A stretch of 64,000 nt of DNA from positions 83,792 through 147,791 of the forward strand of contig JAHEGG010000001.1 in assembly GCA_024639845.1 (NCBI GenBank). Direction: 5' to 3'. The translations under genes and the position numbers were made by a program. The number at the start of each line of letters is the position of its first letter. The first letter of the stretch is position 1. Origin of the DNA: Microbacteriaceae bacterium. Its GTDB lineage: Bacteria; Actinomycetota; Actinomycetes; Actinomycetales; Microbacteriaceae. Under the pieces are notes generated by a model. That model saw only the letters and a program-made list of their open reading frames with translations, was not told where the DNA came from and ran no database searches. Below, in pieces: positions 17,903 through 25,977 of this stretch.

Positions 17903-19534
17903 ATGACGCTCAAGCGAGCAACCCTGTGGATGGTGCCGATCATCGTGATTGGCGTTCTGTTCTACTGGCCGATGACGCGGGTGCTGAGTGAGGGTCTCAC
18001 CGGTGATTGGCTGGCGACGCTTGCCGAGCCCAGAGTGGTCGGCGCCATTTGGTTCACCATCTGGCAGGCAATCGTTTCGACTATCATCTGCCTGGTGATG
18101 GGCCTGCCCGCCGCCTATGTTCTTTATCGCAGACGCAGCCCTGCCGCCCGATTGCTACGAGCCTTATTGACCGTTCCGTTCGCGCTACCAACCATCGTGA
18201 CGGCGATCGGTTTCACGGCCTTTAGAACCCAGGATGTCTGGCACACCGGCACCGCCGCCGAAGGGTTTTTCGACAGCCCAACCACCTGGATAATCGCCGC
18301 CCACGTGTTCGTGAACTTTGCCGTAATCACCCGTGTGGTCGGCTCGACCTGGGTTTCGCAATCGCACGACACCGAAGAAGCGGCAGCCCTGGCCGGTGCC
18401 GGGCGGCTAAGAATCTTCTGGTCGATCAGCCTACCCCAGCTTCGACCGGCGATCGTCTCGGCAACCTTCACGGTCTTTCTCTATTGCACCGCGAGCTACG
18501 GTCTTGTTCTCGTGCTCGGCGGAGGGCTGGTCAACTCAATCGAAACCGAAATCGCTATCGCGGCAAACCAGTTTCTTGATCTGCAGGAGGCGGGAACTCT
18601 CGCCCTCCTACAAACCCTTTTGAGCATCCTCGCTTTTGCAATCAGCACCACCGGCACCCGCTCAAAAATCGGTTTTGACGTTCAAGACGCGGATGATGGC
18701 AAACGCCCGATCGATCGCCGCGACCTTGCAGCCGTTGCGCTCACCTGGGTTTCGATCGCGCTCACTGTTGTGCCATTAGCTCTGATCGTGCTGCGAGCGT
18801 TCACGACCGATTCGGGCACACCTACGCTGGAAAACTTTTTCAACCTCGGCACGAACGGCGCTAGAAACCTGCTCGACATAACCCTCGGACAGGCGGCTCT
18901 CAATTCGTTGCGAAACGTCGTTGTCGCAACCTTGCTGGCCGGCACACTCGGAACTTTGGTTGCCTACCTGCTAACCAGGCCGACGCGAAGCCGAGTCGCA
19001 CACCGATTCAATCGGGTCTTGGATGTGGTTTTCTTGATGCCACTCGGCGTCTCGACCATAGTCCTCGGGTTCGGCTACCTGCTGACCTTCGGGGGCGGTT
19101 GGCTGCCGCTTCGTTCATCCTGGCTGATCGTGCCGCTCGTGCAAGGCTTGATGGCTCTGCCTCTAGTGGTTCGCATCGTGCAACCTGCGCTCAACGCGGC
19201 CAGCGAAGAACTCGCCGAGCAAGCGGCCACCGATGGCGCGAGCGCCGCTTCAACCTTCTTCCGGGTTGAACTGCCGATGGCCCGCGAGGCGATCACAGCT
19301 GCGTTTGGTTATGCCGCCATCGTGTCAATCGGCGAATTCGGTGCCGCAAGTTTGTTGGCATATGGCGACCAGGCAACCCTTCCGACCGTGCTCTATCAAC
19401 TGGTCAGTCGGCCGGGCGGTGACAACTACGGAATGGCCATGGCTATGAGCGCAATTGTGATTGCCCTGACTTTTGCGGTGGTATTTGCCGCTAGCCTTCC
19501 TGCGAAACATCGAACTCGACCCCAGCGTTTTTGA
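17903..19534 (+). CDS. thiP: Thiamine ABC transporter permease (fused two-domain)
   Basis: The membrane channel of the thiamine importer, 543 residues with about 12 helices in two homologous BPD-permease halves. Each half carries an EAA loop that docks the ATPase: EEAAALAGAGRLRIFW near 155-170 and EELAEQAATDGASAAS near 435-450. It shares the operon with thiB. The usual third gene, thiQ (ATPase), is not downstream; instead the 3' end overlaps a convergent methyltransferase gene by 44 bp. The permease C terminus looks complete, ending in a short basic tail. Confidence 0.92.
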   Translation: MTLKRATLWMVPIIVIGVLFYWPMTRVLSEGLTGDWLATLAEPRVVGAIWFTIWQAIVSTIICLVMGLPAAYVLYRRRSPAARLLRALLTVPFALPTIVTAIGFTAFRTQDVWHTGTAAEGFFDSPTTWIIAAHVFVNFAVITRVVGSTWVSQSHDTEEAAALAGAGRLRIFWSISLPQLRPAIVSATFTVFLYCTASYGLVLVLGGGLVNSIETEIAIAANQFLDLQEAGTLALLQTLLSILAFAISTTGTRSKIGFDVQDADDGKRPIDRRDLAAVALTWVSIALTVVPLALIVLRAFTTDSGTPTLENFFNLGTNGARNLLDITLGQAALNSLRNVVVATLLAGTLGTLVAYLLTRPTRSRVAHRFNRVLDVVFLMPLGVSTIVLGFGYLLTFGGGWLPLRSSWLIVPLVQGLMALPLVVRIVQPALNAASEELAEQAATDGASAASTFFRVELPMAREAITAAFGYAAIVSIGEFGAASLLAYGDQATLPTVLYQLVSRPGGDNYGMAMAMSAIVIALTFAVVFAASLPAKHRTRPQRF

Positions 19535-20336
19535 GGCGCGCAGTAATCACCGCTATCGACTGAGGGTTTTGATCGACCAGCACGAAGCTCCGGTCGAGCG
19601 AGGCGGCGACCGCACCCGTGGTGCCAGACCCGGCAAAGAAGTCGAGCACCAAATCGCCCGGTTGGCTCGAAGCCTGAATTACGCGTCGCAGAATTCCTTC
19701 GGGCTTTTGCGTTGGATAGCCAGTCTTTTCTTTTCCGGTCGGCGAAACGATGGTGTGCCACCAAACGTCGGTCGGAAGTTTGCCTCGCTCGACCTTCTCA
19801 GGAGTGACCAAACCGGGTGCCATGTATGGCTCGCGGTCGACGGCATCCGAGTTAAAAAAGTAGTTCTGCGGGTCTTTGACATAAACCAGGATGGTGTCGT
19901 GCTTGGCCGGCCACCGACTCTTGGACTTGCCGCCGTAGTCATAGGCCCAGATGATCTCGTTTAAGAAGCAGTCGCGGCCGAAAAGTGCGTCGAGCAGCAC
20001 CTTGGCATAGTGCGCCTCGCGATAGTCGAGGTGAACATAAAGAGTTCCGGTTTTTTTTAGCACTCGCCAGGCTTGCTCGAGTCGGGGTTCTAGAAAACTC
20101 CAGTAGTCCGCAAACTCGTCGTCATAGCTAAGCACCGTTTGGCGAATGGTTTCGTAGCGTTGACCCTTAAAACCAACTCGGTTTCCTGTTTCGCTTCGCT
20201 TGGTGGTTGTCTGACCACGCTGTTGAGTGCGACCCGTGTTGAACGGCGGATCAACATAAATAAGCTGCACCGATTCGTCGGGCATAGACTTCAAAACAGA
20301 GAGGTTATCTGCCTCGATAAGTTTGTTGGTCGGCAC
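19491..20336 (-). CDS. Orphan DNA methyltransferase, beta class (N4-cytosine/N6-adenine)
   Basis: Transfers a methyl group from S-adenosylmethionine to an amino group of A or C in DNA. The 281-residue protein has catalytic motif IV as DPPF at 29-32 and motif I (DFFAGSGTTG) near the C terminus; this order defines the beta subclass, which includes CcrM. No restriction endonuclease or specificity gene is adjacent, so it looks like a solitary enzyme with an epigenetic or mismatch-marking role, or the remnant of a system. Target sequence cannot be inferred. Start is GTG 20336 with TAATCT six bases before it. Its 3' end overlaps thiP by 44 bp. Confidence 0.9.
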   Translation of the reverse strand: MPTNKLIEADNLSVLKSMPDESVQLIYVDPPFNTGRTQQRGQTTTKRSETGNRVGFKGQRYETIRQTVLSYDDEFADYWSFLEPRLEQAWRVLKKTGTLYVHLDYREAHYAKVLLDALFGRDCFLNEIIWAYDYGGKSKSRWPAKHDTILVYVKDPQNYFFNSDAVDREPYMAPGLVTPEKVERGKLPTDVWWHTIVSPTGKEKTGYPTQKPEGILRRVIQASSQPGDLVLDFFAGSGTTGAVAASLDRSFVLVDQNPQSIAVITARLKNAGVEFDVSQEG

Positions 20337-20353
20337 AGAAAGAGATTAACAGC
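20337..20353. promoter_or_regulatory. 17-bp divergent region between methyltransferase and GNAT genes
   Basis: Both genes start within 17 bp of each other. Minus-strand TAATCT (20343-20348) is six bases before the GTG of the methyltransferase. The plus-strand hexamer at the same distance from the GNAT ATG is GAGATT, a poor match. AAAGAG upstream of the GNAT ATG could instead act as a ribosome site. Confidence 0.4.
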
Positions 20354-20683
20354 ATGACTACCGAAGTAATTCACAACACCGAGCAAAACCGCTATGAGAT
20401 TTGGCTAGACGGTGAAAAAGTCGGTCACGCAGATTATTCAAGGATGCCCGGACAACTGCAACTCGTTCACACCGAAGTCGATCCGGCTCACCAGGGCAAG
20501 CAACTCGCTGGCATTCTCATGCAGGGCTTAGTCGATGACGTGCGCGCCACCGGTGGACTTAAGTTGGTGCCCGTTTGCAGCTACACCGTGATGTGGCTAA
20601 AGCGCCACCCGGAGCAGCACGACCTTCTCGGCGTCGACATCGACGAGGCGGTTGCCGCCTGCCGCCTGCCAAAGCGCGACTAG
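20354..20683 (+). CDS. Small GNAT-fold acetyltransferase (YjdJ-like)
   Basis: A 109-residue protein of the short GCN5-related N-acetyltransferase-like family (GNAT_acetyltr_2 type). It shows the beta-strand with WLDGEKVGHADY, the TEVDPAHQGKQLAGILM acetyl-CoA loop and the VPVCSYTVMWLKRHPE C-terminal motif. Members are often annotated as predicted acetyltransferases; substrate unknown. Its stop codon shares CTAG (20680-20683) with the convergent small membrane protein. Confidence 0.85.
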   Translation: MTTEVIHNTEQNRYEIWLDGEKVGHADYSRMPGQLQLVHTEVDPAHQGKQLAGILMQGLVDDVRATGGLKLVPVCSYTVMWLKRHPEQHDLLGVDIDEAVAACRLPKRD

Positions 20684-20955
20684 TCCTTTATCTCAAGTTC
20701 GTTGGTCATCGGGTCGACGTTTAGTTTTTGACGGGGTTTCTTTGGCGGAGTGGTTGGCGGAACCCACGCTGGACCGACGGGACGCTCTGTCCGACCGGCT
20801 GCGATTTCATCGGCACGTCGAAGTTGTTGCTCCCACGCCTGATCACGTCGAGCCTCGGCCTGTTGCCGCGCTTGCTCTTTAATCTGTTGCTTTCGTTTGC
20901 TGCTGAAGAAAATCCAGAAAATCAGTGCAAAGCAACCAATGTCGCCCCAGTCCAC
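20680..20955 (-). CDS. Small membrane-anchored coiled-coil protein
   Basis: Unrecognised 91-residue protein. A hydrophobic segment at about 4-18 (CFALIFWIFF) is followed by a basic, Gln/Arg/Glu-rich predicted helix at about 20-52 (KRKQQIKEQARQQAEARR) and a Pro-rich tail. It looks like a cytosolic helix tethered to the membrane. AGAGGGG precedes the ATG at 20955. Convergent with the GNAT gene, sharing the stop tetranucleotide. Confidence 0.7.
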   Translation of the reverse strand: MDWGDIGCFALIFWIFFSSKRKQQIKEQARQQAEARRDQAWEQQLRRADEIAAGRTERPVGPAWVPPTTPPKKPRQKLNVDPMTNELEIKD

Positions 20956-21004
20956 TAGTTCATCCCCTCTTTAAGTCCACTATCTCTGGTCGAGTCGATG
21001 ACGC

Positions 21005-21865
21005 CTAAACGCCAAGCGAGTCGAGCCAACCGAACAGGTCGCTGAAGACTTCATCCTGGTTAGTTTCGTTATAGAGCTCGTGTCGGGCATCGTCATAGAC
21101 AATAAGTGTCACGTCAGACAGACCGACCTTCAAATAGGCATCGGCGAGCGCTTTGTTCGACTTTCCGCCACCGATCGGGTCGTCTGAACCAACCAGGATG
21201 AGCAGCGGCAGGTCTTTTCTAATCGTCGGCTTTGGCGTGTGATAGAGCTTCAAGGCGTTGCCGAGCCCGAACAGCTTAATCGGATCTGCATAGAAGCATT
21301 TCGCGTCAGCCGCAAACTTCGCGCCAACCTCCGGGTCACGGCTGAGCCACTCATAACCGGTGGCACCTGGCAGTTTCGCCCACTTGGCATTCAGCGGCAT
21401 CGGGTTTAGTCCGGTCGGTGTCAGAAGCGCGGAGCCCGAAAGCACGACGGCCGCATACTCGCCTGAATATGCCTTGATCAGTTTTTGCGAGATGAATGAA
21501 CCATAAGAGTGCCCAACGAGGATGATCGGAACTCCGGCGTGCTCGGCCGCGATCAGCTTGGTGAACTCATGCACCTGTTCATAGGCAGCTGGTAGACCGC
21601 CTGGACCGAGGTTTCCGAGAACTTTGGTCTGGCCGATAGCAACTTGTCGAAGACCGGTTTCGCCATGACCACGGTGATCGTCTGCATAAACGTGATAGCC
21701 AGCGCGGTTTAGGCGGGCAGCCATGTCGTCATAGCGACGTGCATGTTCTCCCAAACCGTGCGCCAACTGCACGATGGCTCGGGGCTGGGCCACCGGCCAT
21801 TCATAAAAGGTGATATCGACTCCGTGGGAGTCTTTAAAAATGCGCACAATTGGTAGGTCGGTCAT
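21005..21865 (-). CDS. Monoacylglycerol lipase-like alpha/beta hydrolase
   Basis: A cytosolic serine hydrolase of the monoacylglycerol lipase/lysophospholipase family, 286 residues. The oxyanion motif is HGLGEH at 36-41, and the nucleophile elbow GHSYG places Ser120. The catalytic acid lies in LVGSDDPIG and the catalytic His in DDARHELYNE near the C terminus. It probably cleaves monoacylglycerols or lysolipids; exact substrate unproven. Start ATG 21865 has TAATCT (21872-21877) six bases upstream, a leaderless arrangement. It is divergent from the flavin electron-transfer locus. Confidence 0.88.
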   Translation of the reverse strand: MTDLPIVRIFKDSHGVDITFYEWPVAQPRAIVQLAHGLGEHARRYDDMAARLNRAGYHVYADDHRGHGETGLRQVAIGQTKVLGNLGPGGLPAAYEQVHEFTKLIAAEHAGVPIILVGHSYGSFISQKLIKAYSGEYAAVVLSGSALLTPTGLNPMPLNAKWAKLPGATGYEWLSRDPEVGAKFAADAKCFYADPIKLFGLGNALKLYHTPKPTIRKDLPLLILVGSDDPIGGGKSNKALADAYLKVGLSDVTLIVYDDARHELYNETNQDEVFSDLFGWLDSLGV

Positions 21866-21961
21866 GCGCTCAGATTACTCCTGTTTGCTTCACGACGATT
21901 CCAACCACACATCCAGCCCGCTCTCAGCAAACTCTCAAGTTGCGCCGACAGGGTAGAAGAC

Positions 21962-23422
21962 ATGACAGCAGAACTCAGACTCATCCAGGGCGAAGCCGGC
22001 GCACCCGCCGCAGCTCGCCCCGCTCTAGTTCTGGTTCCGCCAACCACCCGAGTTCGTCTCGGTGAGCGCAAGATGCTGCGCATCAAGCGCAGCAAGGACT
22101 TCGTCGAGATACTCGCTTGGTCGACCGTGGTCGCTGTCGTAGCGATGTTTCTCATCGATGGCGCAGTCGCTCAGATCACGGATGTCGCATCCGGGCTCGG
22201 CGCATTCTCAAGACTCACGGCTCTGGTCGCCACCGACCTGCTGCTGATCCACATGTTGCTTGTGGCTCGAGTGCCCTGGATCGATCGCCTTTATGGCCAC
22301 GACCGCGCAACCGAGGCTCACAAAAAACTCGGCAAGCCCATCCTCTATTTAGTTATCGCTCACTTCTTGGCCTCCACCATTGGCTATGCAATCACCGATG
22401 GCAAGAACGTGATCGACGAGTTCATGTTCCTGCTGACCAGCGTTCAAGACATGCTCACCGCCATCGTCTCGCTTGTGCTGATGGTCGTGGTCGTTGTCTC
22501 GAGCATCAAGATTGCTCGCAAAAAGCTTTCCTATGAAGCCTGGTATGTGATTCACCTGATCTCGTACGCGGCCGTTCTGCTGGCTATCCCCCACCAGTTC
22601 AGCACTGGCAGCGACATCGCCGGCAAGCCCGTGCAATCTGCCTTCTGGATCGTGCTGTACATCTTTGTCGCGGGCAACATCGTTTGGTACCGCATCCTCG
22701 CACCGATCGCCAAGTCGTTCAGTCACGACCTCCGGGTTGACGCCGTCGTTCGTGAATCAAGCGACACAGTATCGGTCTATATCAAGGGCAAACGCCTAGA
22801 GAAACTTCACGGCAAGGCCGGTCAGTTCTACATGCTGCGCGTGCTTACCAAGAGCCAGTGGTGGAGACCTCACCCTTTCTCGATCTCGGCCGCGCCAAAC
22901 TCCCGCTACGTGCGCTTCAGCATCGGAAACCGTGGCGATGACACAGCGAAGATCCAGCACCTTCAGCCAGGCACCCGCGTCATTCTGGAAGGCCCATACG
23001 GAGTATTCACCGAGGATCGCCGCAGCCGCGAAAAGGTTGTTCTGATCGCCGCCGGTATCGGCGTTCCACCGATTCGCGCGCTGGCCGAGTCGATGGCTGC
23101 TCGCCCAGGCGACATCACAGTGATTTACCGAACCAGAAACGAAGAAGATGCCGCGCTGCTCGACGAGCTTAAAGTCATCGCTCGCCAGCGAGGTTTCGCA
23201 CTTCATGTTCTAGCCGGAAACCGTGCGCACCCGCAATCGTGGATGCCAGCATCCTTGGCTGACATTCCCGACCACGCTCGCATCACCCAAATGATGCCTT
23301 GGGTGTCGGAATCTGACGTCTACATCTGTGGACCTGCCGCTTGGACCCGAGTGGTCAAGAAGAGCCTTCAGCGCGCCGGCACCCCCGACGAGCAGATTCA
23401 CGCAGAGGAGTTCGCCTGGTGA
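21962..23422 (+). CDS. NOX/ferric-reductase-like bis-heme membrane flavoprotein
   Basis: Predicted to move electrons from NAD(P)H across the membrane. The 486-residue protein has about six hydrophobic helices at 48-245 (ferric reductase-like domain). The histidine pairs His120/His134 (14 apart) and His198/His211 (13 apart) are the NOX and ferric-reductase spacing for two stacked b hemes. The cytosolic half is a ferredoxin-NADP reductase fold: FAD site RPHPFSIS at 302-309, NAD(P) site AAGIGVPPIRA from 363, and the C-terminal VYICGPAAWT. Its stop overlaps the GTG of the first FMN-binding gene, so the two are translationally coupled. The partners downstream suggest that the acceptor is a covalently bound extracytosolic FMN. 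Confidence 0.92.
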   Translation: MTAELRLIQGEAGAPAAARPALVLVPPTTRVRLGERKMLRIKRSKDFVEILAWSTVVAVVAMFLIDGAVAQITDVASGLGAFSRLTALVATDLLLIHMLLVARVPWIDRLYGHDRATEAHKKLGKPILYLVIAHFLASTIGYAITDGKNVIDEFMFLLTSVQDMLTAIVSLVLMVVVVVSSIKIARKKLSYEAWYVIHLISYAAVLLAIPHQFSTGSDIAGKPVQSAFWIVLYIFVAGNIVWYRILAPIAKSFSHDLRVDAVVRESSDTVSVYIKGKRLEKLHGKAGQFYMLRVLTKSQWWRPHPFSISAAPNSRYVRFSIGNRGDDTAKIQHLQPGTRVILEGPYGVFTEDRRSREKVVLIAAGIGVPPIRALAESMAARPGDITVIYRTRNEEDAALLDELKVIARQRGFALHVLAGNRAHPQSWMPASLADIPDHARITQMMPWVSESDVYICGPAAWTRVVKKSLQRAGTPDEQIHAEEFAW

Positions 23423-24168
23423 GGAGCACAACTAAAACAATCGTCGGTCTAGCCTCGCTCGGTGTTCTGGCGGCCTCCTACAAGTTCGGTATCGAAGCCC
23501 CGGCGGCGTTTGCCAATCAAGACGCTCTGACTAGCCTCGGCAGCAACACCAGCCAGACCACCGACACCAACAACACGGATGCCGGCAGCGGCACCTCGGC
23601 AAATGGTTCAAGTTCGAACGACTCTGGTTCGAGCTCGAGCAACTCGTCGGGTGGTTCTGGCAGCTCAAGTGGTTCGTCGGGCTCGAGCACGTCTGGCTCA
23701 TCCTCAGGCTCATCTAACTCAGGTTCAACTTCGGGCGGCTCCAACTCTTCGAGCGGTTCAAGCTCAGGTTCCGGCTCGACCTCAGGCAATTCGGGTGGCT
23801 CTTCAGACTCAGGTTCTTCAGGTGGTTCGGGCGCTGGAGGTTCTTCAGGTGGTTCGAGTGGCTCGGGCTCAAACTCCGGAGGCTCGACCAGCGGCACCAC
23901 TTCCTCGTCAACCACAGTGACCAAGTCAGGCGATTCCGTTCGATACCGTTATGGAACAGTGCAGGTTCAGGTCACCAAGACCGACGGAAAAATCACCGAC
24001 ATTACACTTCTCCAGGCCGGCGCAACCGGCGGACGCTCTGCGGCATTCTCCTATCTGGTCGATTATGCGATCCAGGCCCAGAGCTCAAACTTCGGCAACA
24101 TCAGCGGTGCAACATACACAACGGCCGCGTTCACACAGTCATTGGATTCCGCGCTTGCACAGTTCTAA
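23419..24168 (+). CDS. Membrane-anchored FMN-binding domain protein with long Ser/Gly linker
   Basis: A predicted extracytosolic flavin carrier of 249 residues. I choose the GTG at 23419, which overlaps the upstream stop (GTGA) and follows GAGGAG. It gives a membrane anchor at about 7-27, then a low-complexity Ser/Gly/Asn linker at about 45-165 and an FMN-binding domain (NqrC/RnfG type) at about 172-249. The motif ISGATYTT places Thr232 as the residue expected to carry FMN by a phosphodiester bond, attached by ApbE. The linker could let the flavin reach through the wall. Longer in-frame starts would overlap the previous gene and disrupt the anchor. Confidence 0.88.
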   Translation: MRSTTKTIVGLASLGVLAASYKFGIEAPAAFANQDALTSLGSNTSQTTDTNNTDAGSGTSANGSSSNDSGSSSSNSSGGSGSSSGSSGSSTSGSSSGSSNSGSTSGGSNSSSGSSSGSGSTSGNSGGSSDSGSSGGSGAGGSSGGSSGSGSNSGGSTSGTTSSSTTVTKSGDSVRYRYGTVQVQVTKTDGKITDITLLQAGATGGRSAAFSYLVDYAIQAQSSNFGNISGATYTTAAFTQSLDSALAQF

Positions 24169-24601
24169 TCAGCACAGGGCGGGTTCGCCCTACACAACGC
24201 AGCGCATCCCTGGCCCAAAAAAGACTTGGATCGCTTCGACCATTGCGATCGCCGCAGTCGCTTTCGGTGGCGGTGTCGTGGTGGACATGTGGCTAAACCC
24301 AAGCGCCACTTCGGGACAAGGCGCAACCGCGAGCGGCAACTCTGACATGACCGTCACAGGAGATGCGATTCAATACCGATACGGAGTAATTCAAGTTGAG
24401 GTTGTGCGCGCTGGCGGAAAAATCACCGCGGTAAACATGATTCAGTCGGACGCCACCGCTGGGCGTGAGCAGGCGTTTCCTTACCTGACCGACTATGCGA
24501 TTCAGGCTCAGGGTTCCAACTTCGGCAACCTGAGTGGTGCCACGTTCACAACCGAAGCCTTCAAGCAGGCACTCGACTCAGCTATCTCTAAACTCTCTTA
24601 G
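24155..24601 (+). CDS. Second membrane-anchored FMN-binding domain protein
   Basis: A shorter flavin carrier of 148 residues. The membrane helix is at about 22-45, a short linker follows, then an FMN-binding domain with LSGATFTT (acceptor Thr130). It is closely similar to the preceding protein's domain: both have the RYGxxQVxV strand, YAIQAQxSNFGN, and the same motif near the end. Start: no ATG or GTG lies in frame between the upstream stop and the helix. The in-frame TTG at 24155 overlaps the preceding gene by 14 bp and is the best candidate, implying translational coupling. The pair looks like a gene duplication in which only one copy has the long linker. Confidence 0.75.
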   Translation: MHSSNQHRAGSPYTTQRIPGPKKTWIASTIAIAAVAFGGGVVVDMWLNPSATSGQGATASGNSDMTVTGDAIQYRYGVIQVEVVRAGGKITAVNMIQSDATAGREQAFPYLTDYAIQAQGSNFGNLSGATFTTEAFKQALDSAISKLS

Positions 24602-24615
24602 AGGAGAGGCCGATA

Positions 24616-25404
24616 GTGCGAGAGTTTGACCACCTAGAACAGTGCATGGGCACTGTTTTTCGTTTTGCCGGTCGAACCGACCTAGACCAACCAGCCTTTG
24701 ACGAGGCAATCTTTCGCGCATGCTCCAAGCTTCATGCTGCCGACGAAATCTTTAGCCTCTATAAACCCGAGTCGCCACTCAGTCGGCTCGCCCGCGGTGA
24801 AACCTCGGTGGCCGAGTGCGCGCCGATAGTCGACGAAATCTGGGATGCCTGCGAGGGTTGGGAAAAGATCACCGACGGCTGGTTCAAATCATTCACCCCC
24901 CAGCACACGTTTGACCCGAGTGGCCTAGTCAAAACTTGGGCCGCCCGCGAGGCGGTACAGGTGCTTGAGCAAGCCGGTGTCAAAGACTTTGCTCTCAATG
25001 CCGGTGGTGATGTGTGGTTGGCCGACGCGCTCATCCCAGGCATCAACTGGTGCATCGCCATTTCGAAACCGATTACCATCGCGAGCCCAGACTCCGGGGT
25101 GCTGACGGTTTTCGACCTGAATAACACTCGGATGCGCGCGGTGGCCACTTCTGGCTCGGCTGAACGCGGCAACCACATTTGGAACCCGAAGAACCCGGAT
25201 GCTGTGCAAAGCGAACTCGTTCAGGTGACCGTGATTGCAGACGACTTGGTTCGCGCCGATGTCTGGGCGACTGCAGCCTTTGCTGAGGGGCCTCGGGCCA
25301 TCGAGAGATTAAATCGCGAAGCCGATCTCGAAGCATTGTTTGTTTTTGCCGATGGTCAGCTCGCTGGCACCGACGGTTTGGTGCCGCTATTCGCTAAGTC
25401 CTAA
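24616..25404 (+). CDS. apbE: FAD:protein FMN transferase
   Basis: Attaches FMN from FAD to a Thr in S/T-GAT motifs of secreted or membrane proteins; here the two FMN-binding proteins upstream are obvious substrates. The 262-residue protein shows the N-terminal CMGTVFRF, the DPSGLVKTWAA segment (Lys of the AKG-like motif), LNAGGDVW, and ATSGSAERGNHIWNP. The C-terminal Asp/Thr stretch RADVWATAAF binds Mg. It has no obvious signal peptide or lipobox, so it is shorter than Gram-negative ApbE. Start is GTG 24616 behind AGAGGAGAGG, 14 bp after the second FMN gene. Confidence 0.92.
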   Translation: MREFDHLEQCMGTVFRFAGRTDLDQPAFDEAIFRACSKLHAADEIFSLYKPESPLSRLARGETSVAECAPIVDEIWDACEGWEKITDGWFKSFTPQHTFDPSGLVKTWAAREAVQVLEQAGVKDFALNAGGDVWLADALIPGINWCIAISKPITIASPDSGVLTVFDLNNTRMRAVATSGSAERGNHIWNPKNPDAVQSELVQVTVIADDLVRADVWATAAFAEGPRAIERLNREADLEALFVFADGQLAGTDGLVPLFAKS

Positions 25405-25410
25405 GCGCCG

Positions 25411-25977
25411 CTATGCGACGGTGCGACCGGGCCACAGGCTCGGGGTGTCTTCGCGACCCTTCGGCAACGCGACACTCTTCTCCCACTCGTGAACCCACTC
25501 GGGCAGTTCGGGGCGAGGGGCATCCCAGCCGCCCATGACCTCGAGCACTTCATCCGGGGTCGGAATGCCTTTCGGGCTCTTCAAAAAGCGTAGGCGCACC
25601 ACGGCTTCGGCATGAATCTGACCGTCGACCACGAATCGCTGGCGAATAAAGAACGCGATGTCGTTCCAACCGAGCACCCCAGTCTCGATCTCGAAAGTTT
25701 TCCAAGGCTTCAGTTCTTTGCGAAAGGTGACCGTTTCACCAACCACCACGGGATGCACCTTCGCCTTCACACATCTGCCCCACGCTCCGGTGCGCTTGAG
25801 CAGATCGAATCGGGCGACGTCCATCAGAGTGAGATAGACGCCATTGTTCATGTGCCCAAAGATGTCGATGTCGGTAGGCCAAACCCGAAACTTGCGGCGA
25901 CCGACATCCGTGATTTTCAGGGATGCGCGAAACCGATAACTGAGCAAAACCCAGACCAGGCGAAACCAGAGCTTCAT
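25411..25977 (-). CDS. Hotdog-fold acyl-CoA thioesterase-like protein
   Basis: A 188-residue protein of the 4HBT/thioesterase-like superfamily, expected to hydrolyse acyl-CoA. The signature WPTDIDIFGHMNNGVYL near 33-49 carries the usual Asp and His-Met-Asn-Asn cluster of the fold's catalytic helix. A hydrophobic N terminus (about 1-18) may tether it to the membrane. Its ATG directly follows the stop of pepO (TAA then ATG), so they are co-transcribed. Confidence 0.85.
   Translation of the reverse strand: MKLWFRLVWVLLSYRFRASLKITDVGRRKFRVWPTDIDIFGHMNNGVYLTLMDVARFDLLKRTGAWGRCVKAKVHPVVVGETVTFRKELKPWKTFEIETGVLGWNDIAFFIRQRFVVDGQIHAEAVVRLRFLKSPKGIPTPDEVLEVMGGWDAPRPELPEWVHEWEKSVALPKGREDTPSLWPGRTVA

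Noticed and set aside
23517..23924. 135-residue Glu/Pro-rich open frame on the minus strand opposite the Ser/Gly linker
   Set aside because: It is the complement of a repetitive Ser/Gly coding stretch; low complexity keeps the frame open. There is no ribosome site or promoter.
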